Shown piece after piece: positions 5,443 through 12,790 of a stretch of 20,381 nucleotides of DNA. How positions within the stretch are numbered: position 1 is the stretch's first letter; each line of letters opens with the position of its first letter. Below the pieces are notes generated by a model. It made no database searches. It had not been told where the DNA came from and saw only the letters and a program-made list of their open reading frames with translations. Both the position numbers and the translations under genes were made by a program. This DNA is from 13-2-20CM-68-14 sp046723355 (GTDB lineage Bacteria; Actinomycetota; Thermoleophilia; Gaiellales; Gaiellaceae): positions 1 to 20,381 of the forward strand of contig JBKOUJ010000145.1 of the NCBI GenBank assembly GCA_046723355.1. The letters run 5' to 3'.

Positions 5443-7417
5443 CGGTCCGAACAGACCCAACCGCCCGATCCGGCCCCGCCAGGGCGCCGTCACCGGCCGC
5501 CGCAAGCGCCGCGTGGTGATCGACAACGCGGCCGCCCGGCCGCGCGAGAGCCCGCGCCAGGCGCGTGAGCGCCAGGAGCAGCGGCCGCCGAAGCAGGCGG
5601 TCGCCCCGCCTACCGGGCCGGTCAGCGTCCCCTCGGGCGTCACCGTCAAGGATCTGTCCGCCGCGCTCGGGAAGACCGTTCCGGAGATCATCAAGGTGAT
5701 GATGGGGTTGGGGAAGATGGTCACCATCACCCAGTCGCTTGCGGACGACGAGGTCGAGCTGATCGCCGCCGAGCTGGCGCCCGACCGAGACCTGCAGATC
5801 AAGCACGCAGCCGAGGAGGAGCTCGAGGCGGAGGAGTACGAGGACGCGCCTGAGGACCTGACAGACCGGCCGCCGGTCGTCACGATCATGGGCCACGTCG
5901 ACCACGGAAAGACGACCCTGCTGGACGCGATCCGCGAGTCCGCGGTCGTCGAGACCGAGGCAGGTGGGATCACCCAGCACATCGGCGCCTACCAGGTCGA
6001 GCACGACGGCCGCAAGATCACCTTCCTCGACACGCCGGGCCACGAGGCCTTCACGGCGATGCGCGCGCGCGGCGCCAAGGTAACGGACATCGCGGTTCTT
6101 GTTGTGGCAGCGGACGACGGCGTAATGCCACAGACGCGCGAGTCGATCTCGCACGCCCGCGCGGCGGAGGTGCCGATCGTCGTCGCCGTCAATAAGATCG
6201 ACCTACCGGACTCCGACCCGAACCGGGTGCGCGGCGATCTCGCGGGAGAGGGTCTGCAGCCGGAGGAGTGGGGCGGCGACGTGCAGTACGCGGACGTCTC
6301 CGCGAAGGCGAAGCAGAACCTCGACGAGCTCCTCGAGAAGGTTCTCCTCGTCGCTGACGCCGAGCTCGAGCTGAAGGCGAATCCGAACGCGGAGGGCTCG
6401 GGCCCGATCATCGAGTCCCGCCTCGACGTCGGCCGTGGGCCGGTCGCGACGATGCTCGTCCATCGCGGCACGCTCCGCGTCGGCGACTCGATCGTCGCCG
6501 GCAACGCGTGGGGCCGCGTGCGCGCCCTCTACAACTACCGCGGCGAGAAGGTCGAGGAGGCGGCGCCGGGGACGCCGATCGAGATCCTGGGCTTCGACCA
6601 TCCGCCGCCCGCGGGAGAGTTCAGCCGCGTCGTCGAGAACGAGCGTGCCGCCCGCGGGTTCGCGCAGGCCCGCGGCGAGCGGCTGCGGCGCGAGCAGCTC
6701 GCGACGCAGGCCGGCGGCGCCGTCTCGCTGGAGCGCCTCTTCGCACAGATGCAGGAGGGCGGCGTCCAGGACCTCAATCTCGTTCTCAAGGGCGACGTCG
6801 TCGGCTCGGTCGAGGCGGCAATCAGCGAGCTCCAGAAGATCCAGCACCCCGAGGTGGGCGTGAACGTGATCCACCAGGGCGTCGGCGGCATCACGGAGAA
6901 CGACGTCAACCTCGCCGTCGCCTCGAACGCAATGGTCGTCGGCTTCAACGTGCGGCCGTCGGCCGAGGCGCGCCAGCTCGCCGAGCGCGAGGGCGTCGAG
7001 ATCCGCACTTACCGCGTCATCTACCAGCTCACCGACGACATCGAGCAGGCGCTCGTGGGCATGCTCCGCCCGGTCACGACCGAGGAGACGATCGGCGAGG
7101 TCGAGGTGCGGCAGCTGTTCCGCGTCTCGCGGCTCGGCACGATCGCCGGCTCGTACGTGACGCAGGGCATCGTCCGCCGCGGCGCCCGGGCACGCGTCGT
7201 GCGGGACGGCACCGTCATCCACGAGACATCGGTCGCCCAGCTCAAGCGCTTCAAGGACGACGTCCGCGAGGTGGCAGAGGGCTTCGAGTGCGGCATCCTG
7301 CTCGAGGGCTTCAACGACGTGAAGGAAGGCGACATCCTCGAGATCTTCGAGACCCGGCAGGTCGAGCGCACAGACCTGTCCGACGGCGCCGGGCCCAGTT
7401 CAGACGGCGGCTCCTAA
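5435..7417 (+). CDS. infB: Translation initiation factor IF-2
   Basis: A 660-residue GTPase that places fMet-tRNA on the 30S subunit and promotes 50S joining. The N-terminal region is short, about 60 residues (PNRPNRPIRP, basic). The IF2N helical domain follows (VTVKDLSAALGKTVPEIIKV, about 68-120). The G domain motifs are GHVDHGKTT (153-161), DTPGH (199-203), NKID (253-256) and SAK (289-291). Domain II and the C1/C2 domains complete the protein, including VNVIHQGVGGITENDVNLA and, near the end, FECGILLEGFNDVKEGD. The start ATG 5435 was chosen because it begins the basic MANGPNRPNR segment and overlaps ylxR by 8 nt; upstream in-frame codons are ylxR sequence in another frame. There is no ribosome site, so translation depends on coupling to ylxR. 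In relatives ylxP follows directly; here a reverse-strand gene intervenes. Confidence 0.97.
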   Translation: MANGPNRPNRPIRPRQGAVTGRRKRRVVIDNAAARPRESPRQARERQEQRPPKQAVAPPTGPVSVPSGVTVKDLSAALGKTVPEIIKVMMGLGKMVTITQSLADDEVELIAAELAPDRDLQIKHAAEEELEAEEYEDAPEDLTDRPPVVTIMGHVDHGKTTLLDAIRESAVVETEAGGITQHIGAYQVEHDGRKITFLDTPGHEAFTAMRARGAKVTDIAVLVVAADDGVMPQTRESISHARAAEVPIVVAVNKIDLPDSDPNRVRGDLAGEGLQPEEWGGDVQYADVSAKAKQNLDELLEKVLLVADAELELKANPNAEGSGPIIESRLDVGRGPVATMLVHRGTLRVGDSIVAGNAWGRVRALYNYRGEKVEEAAPGTPIEILGFDHPPPAGEFSRVVENERAARGFAQARGERLRREQLATQAGGAVSLERLFAQMQEGGVQDLNLVLKGDVVGSVEAAISELQKIQHPEVGVNVIHQGVGGITENDVNLAVASNAMVVGFNVRPSAEARQLAEREGVEIRTYRVIYQLTDDIEQALVGMLRPVTTEETIGEVEVRQLFRVSRLGTIAGSYVTQGIVRRGARARVVRDGTVIHETSVAQLKRFKDDVREVAEGFECGILLEGFNDVKEGDILEIFETRQVERTDLSDGAGPSSDGGS

Positions 7418-7435
7418 CAGGCCGGGTTTAGCGGA

Positions 7436-7463
7436 CGGCAGCTCCAGGGCTGCGGCGCTGCCG
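7436..7463. terminator. Hairpin between convergent infB and the LVIVD gene
   Basis: CGGCAGC (7436-7442) and GCTGCCG (7457-7463) form a perfect 7-bp stem; a smaller GCAGC/GCTGC stem is an alternative fold. It lies in the 56-base gap between two convergent stops and could slow transcription from both sides. There is no T tract, so this is tentative. Confidence 0.35.
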
Positions 7464-7473
7464 AGCCGGCGGC

Positions 7474-8685
7474 CTAGCGCGGCGGCCGGAACGTCCAGAG
7501 CCCGCCGACCATGTCGGCGGCGGCGACGTATGTCTTCGTCGGGTGGACGCCCCACGTGTACGTGCAGGACTTCTTCGCGCAGAACTCGTTCTCGGGGTCG
7601 CGCGTCGGCGGGGGCAGGAACTGCGCCACGAACTTCGGATGCCGCGGGTTCGAGATGTCCGCGACGATCACGCCGAGCGCGTACCAGGAGAAATACGCGC
7701 GCTTGCCGAGGATCTTCGGGTCGTGGACACCGAGCGTGTAGCCCGCGGCTCCGCGCGCCTCTGCGGCGTTGACCAGGCGGGCCGGCGGCTTGAAGACGCT
7801 CAGCAGACGGGGCCGGCGCGGGTTCGAGATATCCCAGAACGACGGGCGGCCGCCGTTCGTCTCGTGCGTCTCGATCATCACCTTTCCGTTCGGCGTGATC
7901 GCGGTCGAGTGTGCGGATCCCTGCGGACCATTCGTCCGCCCGAGGAACTGCGGGTGCGTCGGCTTCGAAATGTCCAGGATCACCGTGCCCAGGTTCCAGT
8001 ACGACAGGTAGGCACGCCTCGCGGACGGGTTGACGCGCACCGAGTGGACGAAGACACCGCTCTTGCTGCCGCGCAGAAAGTCCGGCGCAATCCAGGAGCC
8101 GATCTCGGTCGGGTGCCGCGGGTCGGTGACGTCGAAAATCCGGAAGCCGGGGCTCGGCGGATGGCCCGGGAACTCGGCGAGGGGGATCGCCGTGTAGACG
8201 TAGGCGCGTTGCCGGACCGTCTGCAGCCAGATCTCGTGTGAGCCGCCGGGGTCGGTGCGGACGAGCGAAAGCTCCTTTGGCGCCCGCGGGTTCGTGACGT
8301 CGTAGAGGCCGAAGCCGCGGTAGGAGTTCGTCGCGGGGCAGTTCTGGAAGCTGACGGCCGCGAGCTCGCCGGTGAAGCTCGGCGTCGAGGCGTGCTGGAC
8401 GATCGTCTTCTCCGTCCAGGTCCCGCGCACGGACAGGTTCGAGCCGTCCGCGAAGGTGGCGACGTGCCGCGGCCTGCTCGGCTTGCGCAGGTCGTAGACG
8501 CGCACACCCTGGGACGGGCAGTTCGTGCCATGCCAGCTCGACAGATAGGCGAAGCCGCGGTGCACGAAGACGTCCCCCGTGTAGCCTCCGCCCGGATTCG
8601 CGTGACCGAGCGGCCGGATCCGGTGCGCGCCCGCAGGTGCGAACGCGAGGACGGCGGCGCCCAGCGCGCTGAGAATGAGACGCAT
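7474..8685 (-). CDS. Secreted LVIVD-repeat beta-propeller protein
   Basis: A 403-residue exported protein. Residues 1-20 form a signal peptide (MRLILSALGAAVLAFAPAGA). The rest holds at least six LVIVD-type repeats of about 45-60 residues, each with a strand-turn such as GVRVYDLRKPSRPRHVATF, GFGLYDVTNPRAPKELSLV, FRIFDVTDPRHPTEIGSW, VILDISKPTHPQFLGRT, FWDISNPRRPRLLSVF and VIVADISNPRHPKFVAQF. Such repeats build beta-propellers on the cell surface or outside the cell. No catalytic motif is seen. Four or more cysteines (NCPSQG, NCPATN, FCAKKSC) suggest disulfides. ATG 8685 comes 5 nt after a TCTAAT -10 box and has no ribosome site, so it looks leaderless. The gene stands reversed between infB and ylxP, which are neighbours in the ancestral operon. 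Function unknown, possibly binding or adhesion. Confidence 0.85.
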   Translation of the reverse strand: MRLILSALGAAVLAFAPAGAHRIRPLGHANPGGGYTGDVFVHRGFAYLSSWHGTNCPSQGVRVYDLRKPSRPRHVATFADGSNLSVRGTWTEKTIVQHASTPSFTGELAAVSFQNCPATNSYRGFGLYDVTNPRAPKELSLVRTDPGGSHEIWLQTVRQRAYVYTAIPLAEFPGHPPSPGFRIFDVTDPRHPTEIGSWIAPDFLRGSKSGVFVHSVRVNPSARRAYLSYWNLGTVILDISKPTHPQFLGRTNGPQGSAHSTAITPNGKVMIETHETNGGRPSFWDISNPRRPRLLSVFKPPARLVNAAEARGAAGYTLGVHDPKILGKRAYFSWYALGVIVADISNPRHPKFVAQFLPPPTRDPENEFCAKKSCTYTWGVHPTKTYVAAADMVGGLWTFRPPR

Positions 8686-8690
8686 GCCTG

Positions 8691-8733
8691 ATTAGACGTC
8701 GAAGAGCAGGTCTTGGTCGCCGACGGTTCTAAT
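8691..8733. promoter_or_regulatory. Divergent promoters for the LVIVD gene and ylxP
   Basis: The same -10 hexamer, TCTAAT, occurs on both strands. On the minus strand (8696-8691) it lies 5 nt before the LVIVD ATG; on the plus strand (8728-8733) it lies 6 nt before the ylxP GTG. Neither has a good -35 or a ribosome site. Both transcripts would therefore begin at or within a base or two of the start codon. Confidence 0.5.
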
Positions 8734-8739
8734 ACACCC

Positions 8740-9039
8740 GTGGGCGCCGGCTACGTGGGGATTCTCTCGGTCGAGCTCCATTTCCCCGAGGCGGGCTCGC
8801 TGAAGAGCAAGCGCAAGCACGTCAAGTCGGCAAAGGCGCAGCTGCAGCAGCGCTTCGGCGCGTCGGTCGCCGAGGTCGACCACCACGAGCTGTGGCAGCG
8901 CTCGCGGCTGACGCTGTCGTGCGTCGCGCGTGACCATCATGAGGTGCTGCAGCTGCTGGACGGCGCCGAGCGCTACCTCGCCGGCCAGGAGTTCGAGCTC
9001 GCGCGCATGGAGCGGGAGATCGTCTCGCTGGACGACTGA
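8740..9039 (+). CDS. ylxP: YlxP-family protein (DUF503)
   Basis: A 99-residue protein of the DUF503 family. It opens with GYVGILSVELHFPEAGSLKS, then KRKHVKSAKAQLQQRFGASV, AEVDHHELWQRSRLTLSCVA, and ends in a helix. In Bacillus ylxP sits between infB and rbfA, and the family is linked by context and some data to 30S ribosome assembly together with RbfA. GTG 8740 was chosen because a -10 box lies 6 nt upstream. An alternative GTG at 8755 would give a start closer to the family's usual beginning (VG-L-VEL), so 5 residues are uncertain. Here the gene is cut off from infB by the reversed LVIVD gene and from rbfA by a TetR-HIT-permease module. Confidence 0.88.
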   Translation: MGAGYVGILSVELHFPEAGSLKSKRKHVKSAKAQLQQRFGASVAEVDHHELWQRSRLTLSCVARDHHEVLQLLDGAERYLAGQEFELARMEREIVSLDD

Positions 9040-9064
9040 GTTCCTGGACAACGCGTTTCCGATT

Positions 9065-9082
9065 TGCAACACTCCTGTTGCA
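9065..9082. promoter_or_regulatory. Palindromic operator overlapping the TetR start codon
   Basis: TGCAACA (9065-9071) and TGTTGCA (9076-9082) form a perfect 7-bp inverted repeat with a 4-bp spacer, ending on the A of the TetR gene's ATG. A further half-site-like TTGCA lies at about 9099. TGGACA (9045-9050) with AACACT (9068-9073) at 17 bp spacing could be the promoter, so a bound dimer would block it. TetR proteins usually bind such sites at their own genes. Confidence 0.6.
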
Positions 9083-9681
9083 TGAGCGCCACAGAAACGT
9101 TGCACCCGGCCATCGACGATGAGCTACGCCGCGCGACAATCGAGGTCCTCCGCGAGCGCGGCTGGGAGGGACTGACGCTCGAGCGCGTGGCCGAGGTCGT
9201 CGGCCGCGCTCGCTCGACGCTCTGGCGCCAGGGCCTGACACGTGACTCCCTGATCGCCGCACTCGTGGGAGAGCTGGCCGAGGACTTCCGCGCGACGATG
9301 TATCCAATCCTCACGTCTGGCGGGACCGGGCGCGAGCGGTTCACCCGGGGGCTGGAGGCTCTCTGCGAGCTGCTCGATCGTCACCTGCCGCTGATGCTCG
9401 CGACGGACGAGGCGTTCCATCAGAAAGAGGCGCCCGATCAGCCGCCGGACTATCTGCACCCGTTCATCCAATTCCTGCGCGAGGGCGCGGGGGACGGATC
9501 GCTGGCGGTCGGAGAGAACGTCGTGCGCGCCGCGGACATCGCCTTCAACGCCGTGGCGTGGACCTTCGTGCACCTGCGGGGCCGCCACGGATGGGAGCTC
9601 GCGGACGCGCGGGACCGGGTCGTCGCCCTGGTGCTGAACGGGATCGAGGGCGCAGGCAGTCAAGGAATGGAGAAGGAATGA
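9082..9681 (+). CDS. TetR-family transcriptional regulator
   Basis: A 199-residue repressor. The N-terminal HTH is at about 15-55: RATIEVLRERGWEGLTLERV, then AEVVGRARSTLWRQG (recognition helix SxxTLWRQ, with W48 where TetR proteins usually have Y), then LTRDSLIAALVGE. The remaining 145 residues form the ligand-binding and dimer domain, which has no recognisable ligand signature. ATG 9082 is chosen because a palindromic operator and a promoter-like pair end at it. Earlier in-frame TTG 9064 would run through the operator and is unlikely. The stop overlaps the next gene (ATGA), so it is the first gene of a TetR-HIT-permease operon and probably controls it. Confidence 0.88.
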   Translation: MSATETLHPAIDDELRRATIEVLRERGWEGLTLERVAEVVGRARSTLWRQGLTRDSLIAALVGELAEDFRATMYPILTSGGTGRERFTRGLEALCELLDRHLPLMLATDEAFHQKEAPDQPPDYLHPFIQFLREGAGDGSLAVGENVVRAADIAFNAVAWTFVHLRGRHGWELADARDRVVALVLNGIEGAGSQGMEKE

Positions 9682-10172
9682 GCACGCTGCCATATCAGGA
9701 ACCGCTCGCCGTCCGGGGCCCTGGTCCGCGGCAGGTCCCCGAGCCGCCGCGCCGCGGCGAACCGGGAGGGCCGCCCTGCAGGATCTGCGCCGGCAAGACG
9801 ACCGCCGCCGTCTGGTCCGATGCCAACTGGACGCTCCATCCGCCGCACGGCGGCAGCCTTCCCGGCGCCGTCTGGCTCGCCAGCCGGATCCATGTCGATT
9901 CGTTCGCCGACCTGCCCGAGGAGCTGGCGGCGGACTTCGGCCGCATCGCCGCCCGTGTCGAGCGTGGCATCCTCTCGCTCGGCGACGTCGCCCGAGTCCA
10001 TCTCTATCGCTGGGGCGACGGCGGCGCACACTTCCACGTCTGGTTCCTGCCGAGGCCTCTCGGCATGCTCGAGGCCTCCGGGATGATGCTGCCGTTGTGG
10101 GAAGACGCCCTGCCGAACGTTTCCGACGAGGAGCTCGAGGAAGCGGCGGAGCGCGTCGCCGCCGCGATGTGA
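9678..10172 (+). CDS. HIT-superfamily-like protein with an altered histidine triad
   Basis: A 164-residue cytoplasmic protein. It has a Pro/Arg-rich start, then a CRIC pair (C34, C37), as in metal-binding HIT proteins. NWTLHPPHGGSLPGAVWLAS and RIHVDSFADLPEELAADFGR match the HIT fold, which hydrolyses or transfers nucleotidyl groups. The triad region reads GGAHFHVWFLPRP: H118 and H120 are present, but the third triad position (H-x-H-x-H) is W122. The second His of the canonical triad is usually the nucleophile, so activity could persist or be changed. ATG 9678 overlaps the TetR stop, and the stop overlaps the permease GTG, making a tight operon. Relationship to GalT or Fhit types is unresolved. 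Substrate unknown. Confidence 0.75.
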   Translation: MSTLPYQEPLAVRGPGPRQVPEPPRRGEPGGPPCRICAGKTTAAVWSDANWTLHPPHGGSLPGAVWLASRIHVDSFADLPEELAADFGRIAARVERGILSLGDVARVHLYRWGDGGAHFHVWFLPRPLGMLEASGMMLPLWEDALPNVSDEELEEAAERVAAAM

Positions 10173-11431
10173 CCTCGACCGCGGCGCTCGCACGGCGGCT
10201 CGGCACCAGCGACGCCGTCGTCATCGGGCTGAGCTCGATGATCGGCGCCGGGGTCTTCTCGGCGTTCGGGCCCGCGGCCCGCGCCGCGGGCACGGGCTTG
10301 CTGATCGGCCTGGCGATCGCCGGCGCCGTCGCCTACTGCAATGCGGTCGCCTCGGCGCAGCTGGCCGCTCAGTACCCGACCTCAGGAGGCACCTACATCT
10401 ACGGCCGCGAGCGGCTCGGCGAGTGGTGGGGCTTCATTGCGGGCTGGGGTTTCGTAATCGGCAAGACGGCGTCCTGTGCGGCGATGGCGCTGACGTTTGC
10501 CTCCTACGCCGCCGCCGGATCGCTCTGGATCGACCGCGGTGTGGCGGTCGCGGCCGTCGTCGTGCTCACGGCCGCCAACTACCACGGGATCTCGCGGACA
10601 GCCGAGGTTGCGAGGGTGCTCGTTGCCGTGTCGATTCTCGCCTTGTTCGTCGTCGTGGTTGCGATCGCCGCTTCGGGACACGTTCACTCGGGCGTCGGCT
10701 CGTCGTCGTTCGGCGCCTACGGGGTTCTCCAGGCCGCCGGGCTTCTCTTCTTCGCGTTCGCCGGGTATGCGCGGATCGCGACGCTGGGGGAGGAGGTACG
10801 CGACCCGGAGGTGACCATCCCGCGGGCGATCCCTGTCGCGCTGGCGATCACGCTGGTCCTCTATCTCGCGGTCGCCGTTGCCGCCCTCGCGGGAGCCGGC
10901 CCGGCGGCCCTCGCCGTAAGCGTTCGGCCGCTGGCGACAGCAGTCGACGCCGCCGGCGCGGCGTGGGCGCTTCCTCTCGTGCGGGTCGGAGCCGCGGTCG
11001 CCAGCGTCGGAGCGCTGCTCGCTTTGATCGCGGGCGTGGGGCGGACCGGGCTCGCGATGGCACGGCACGGCGACCTGCCGCGCTGGCTCGCGTCCGTCCA
11101 TCCTCGCTACCGCGTTCCCGATCACGCGGAGCTCGCCGTTGCGCTTGCGGTCGTGATCCTCGTGCTGACGACGGATCTGCGGAACGCGATCGGCTTCTCT
11201 TCGTTCGGGGTGCTCCTCTATTACGCGGTCGCCAACGCGTCGGCGTACACGCAGCCCCGCGAGCGGCGGCGCTGGCCGCGGGCGCTGAACGTGGCCGGGC
11301 TGGCGGGCTGTCTCGTACTTGTCGTCACGTTGCCTTGGTCGGCAATCGCCGCGGGCGCCGCGGTGATCGCCACCGGCGTTGCGGGCCGCGCTCTCGCGCG
11401 CCGGCAGTGGTCGTCGTCTGCGGCCGGCTGA
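10169..11431 (+). CDS. APC-family amino acid permease
   Basis: A 420-residue integral membrane transporter with about 12 hydrophobic segments. The first carries the amino acid-polyamine-organocation signature SSMIGAGVFSAFGPAARAAG (GAGVF at 26-30, the substrate-backbone site of APC carriers). PTSGGTYIYGRERLGEWWGF in the loop after the second helix is also typical. Others include FFAFAGYARIATLGEEVRDP (TM6 and the conserved E-E-V-R-P loop) and PRWLASVHPRYRVPDHAELA near TM8. It resembles cationic/neutral amino acid:proton symporters. GTG 10169 overlaps the HIT gene's TGA, so translation is coupled. The substrate cannot be named. The regulator and HIT protein upstream suggest an inducible uptake or export module. 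Confidence 0.9.
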   Translation: MTSTAALARRLGTSDAVVIGLSSMIGAGVFSAFGPAARAAGTGLLIGLAIAGAVAYCNAVASAQLAAQYPTSGGTYIYGRERLGEWWGFIAGWGFVIGKTASCAAMALTFASYAAAGSLWIDRGVAVAAVVVLTAANYHGISRTAEVARVLVAVSILALFVVVVAIAASGHVHSGVGSSSFGAYGVLQAAGLLFFAFAGYARIATLGEEVRDPEVTIPRAIPVALAITLVLYLAVAVAALAGAGPAALAVSVRPLATAVDAAGAAWALPLVRVGAAVASVGALLALIAGVGRTGLAMARHGDLPRWLASVHPRYRVPDHAELAVALAVVILVLTTDLRNAIGFSSFGVLLYYAVANASAYTQPRERRRWPRALNVAGLAGCLVLVVTLPWSAIAAGAAVIATGVAGRALARRQWSSSAAG

Positions 11432-11465
11432 CGCCGGAACGTCGATCGACGCTTGAATACGCCGC

Positions 11466-11810
11466 ATGAGCGGGCGCATGCGGCGCGTCAACGAGTCTGT
11501 CCGGCAAGTGCTCTCCGAAGCTGTCGGGGAGCTGAAGGACCCCCGGATCGGCTTCGTCACCGTCACCGGCGTCGAGACCTCAACGGACCTGCGCCACGCC
11601 CGCGTCTACGTGAGCGTGTTCGGATCCGAGGAAAGCCGGCAGGACAGCCTCGCCGGGCTCGAGGCGGCGCACGGCGTCCTGCAGTCTCGGCTCGCGCGCG
11701 AGCTCCGGATGAAGAGGACGCCGCAGCTCGCGTTCGAATACGATCCGACCGTCGAGCGCGGGGTCCGCATGACGCAGCTGATCGATGAGCTCGCCCCAGA
11801 CGACGAGTGA
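11466..11810 (+). CDS. rbfA: Ribosome-binding factor A
   Basis: A 114-residue KH-like protein that binds the 30S subunit near helix 44/45 and is needed for late 16S maturation and cold adaptation. Motifs seen: RMRRVNESVRQVLSEAVGEL, KDPRIGFVTVTGVETSTDLR, HARVYVSVFG, LQSRLARELRMKRTPQLAFE and YDPTVERGVRMTQLID. ATG 11466 is chosen as the first in frame. TTGAAT lies 7 nt before it and there is no ribosome site, so a leaderless start is possible. ATG 11478 is an alternative. The stop lies inside the nrnA gene (26-bp overlap). In relatives rbfA follows ylxP directly; here the TetR-HIT-permease module sits between them. Confidence 0.95.
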   Translation: MSGRMRRVNESVRQVLSEAVGELKDPRIGFVTVTGVETSTDLRHARVYVSVFGSEESRQDSLAGLEAAHGVLQSRLARELRMKRTPQLAFEYDPTVERGVRMTQLIDELAPDDE

Positions 11811-12789
11811 AGTAGCGGCGGTCGCGGACGCGATCCGGTCGCGCGACCGCTTTCTCATCGTCACCCACGAGAATCCCGACGGCGACGCGCTCGGCTCGAT
11901 CCTCGCGATGAAGCTCGCGCTCGACCAGCTCGGCAAGGACAGCGTCATGTACCTCTACGGAGATGCTCCGCTCCCCGCGGAGTACTCGTTCATGCCGCTG
12001 GCTGAGCTGCGGCGCAGGCTGCCCGACGACTGGCGCGAGCGCGTGCTCCTGGCGCTCGATTGTGCGAACGAGAGCCGGATCGGCCCCGACCCGGAGCCGC
12101 TCCAGGGCGCACCGCTGGTCGTCGACATCGACCACCATCACGACAACTCGCGCTTCGGGGCTGTCAACCTGATCGTTCCGAACGCGTCCTCGACGGGGGA
12201 GGTGCTGCGTGACGTCTTCGCAGAGCTCGGCGTCGAGATCACGCCCGAGATCGCGCAGGCGCTCTACATCGCGCTGGTCACGGACACCGGCCGCTTCCAG
12301 TACTCGAATACGACGGCGAAGGCGCTTCGGCTCGCGGCCGAATTGGTCGACGCGGGTGCAGATGTCCACCGCATCTTCCGCGGGGTCTACGAAACGGTGC
12401 AGTTCGCCAAGCTGAAGCTGCTCGCGCGCGCTCTCGAGCGGGCGACGATCTACGACGGCGGTCGGGTAGTGGTCTCGTATCTGCTGCGCACCGACTTCAC
12501 CGATATCGGGGCTGCCGAGGCGTACTCCGAGGGAATCATCGACTTCCTGCGGGCAGTCGAAGGCGCCGATATGGCGGCGCTGATCCGCGAGCCGCCGCGC
12601 TCGGACGGTCCGGCGCGCAGGGTCAGCCTGCGTGCGAGCAACGACGAGCTCGACGTCTCCGCGATCGCACGCAAGTCGGGCGGCGGGGGCCACCGGCAGG
12701 CTGCAGGCTTCTCGAGCGATGCGTCGATCGAGGAGATCACGGACTTCATCCAGCGCGAGTTCCTCGCGAGTGCCCCGACCCGGGCGTAG
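11785..12789 (+). CDS. nrnA: DHH/DHHA1-family nanoRNase/pAp phosphatase NrnA
   Basis: A 334-residue metallo-phosphoesterase that degrades 2-5 nt RNA and dephosphorylates 3'-phosphoadenosine 5'-phosphate; members also act on cyclic-di-AMP breakdown products. The DHH domain shows THENPDGDALGS (about 27-38, the first metal ligands), ALDCAN (about 90) and VVDIDHHHDNSRFG (about 111-124, the DHH motif), then ALVTDTGRFQYSN. The DHHA1 domain at the C-terminus ends with ARKSGGGGHRQAAGFSS (the substrate-binding GGGH loop). ATG 11785 overlaps rbfA by 26 bp and no later in-frame start keeps the N-terminal helix. No ribosome site is seen, so coupling is likely. It fits the cluster with PNPase, which leaves short oligonucleotides that NrnA could finish. 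Confidence 0.93.
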   Translation: MSSPQTTSEVAAVADAIRSRDRFLIVTHENPDGDALGSILAMKLALDQLGKDSVMYLYGDAPLPAEYSFMPLAELRRRLPDDWRERVLLALDCANESRIGPDPEPLQGAPLVVDIDHHHDNSRFGAVNLIVPNASSTGEVLRDVFAELGVEITPEIAQALYIALVTDTGRFQYSNTTAKALRLAAELVDAGADVHRIFRGVYETVQFAKLKLLARALERATIYDGGRVVVSYLLRTDFTDIGAAEAYSEGIIDFLRAVEGADMAALIREPPRSDGPARRVSLRASNDELDVSAIARKSGGGGHRQAAGFSSDASIEEITDFIQREFLASAPTRA

Positions 12790-12790
12790 C

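Noticed and set aside
10097..10168. Earlier ATG for the permease (24 extra Arg-rich codons)
   Set aside because: They are the HIT gene's codons in another frame; GTG 10169 gives a short normal N-terminus and a GTGA overlap.
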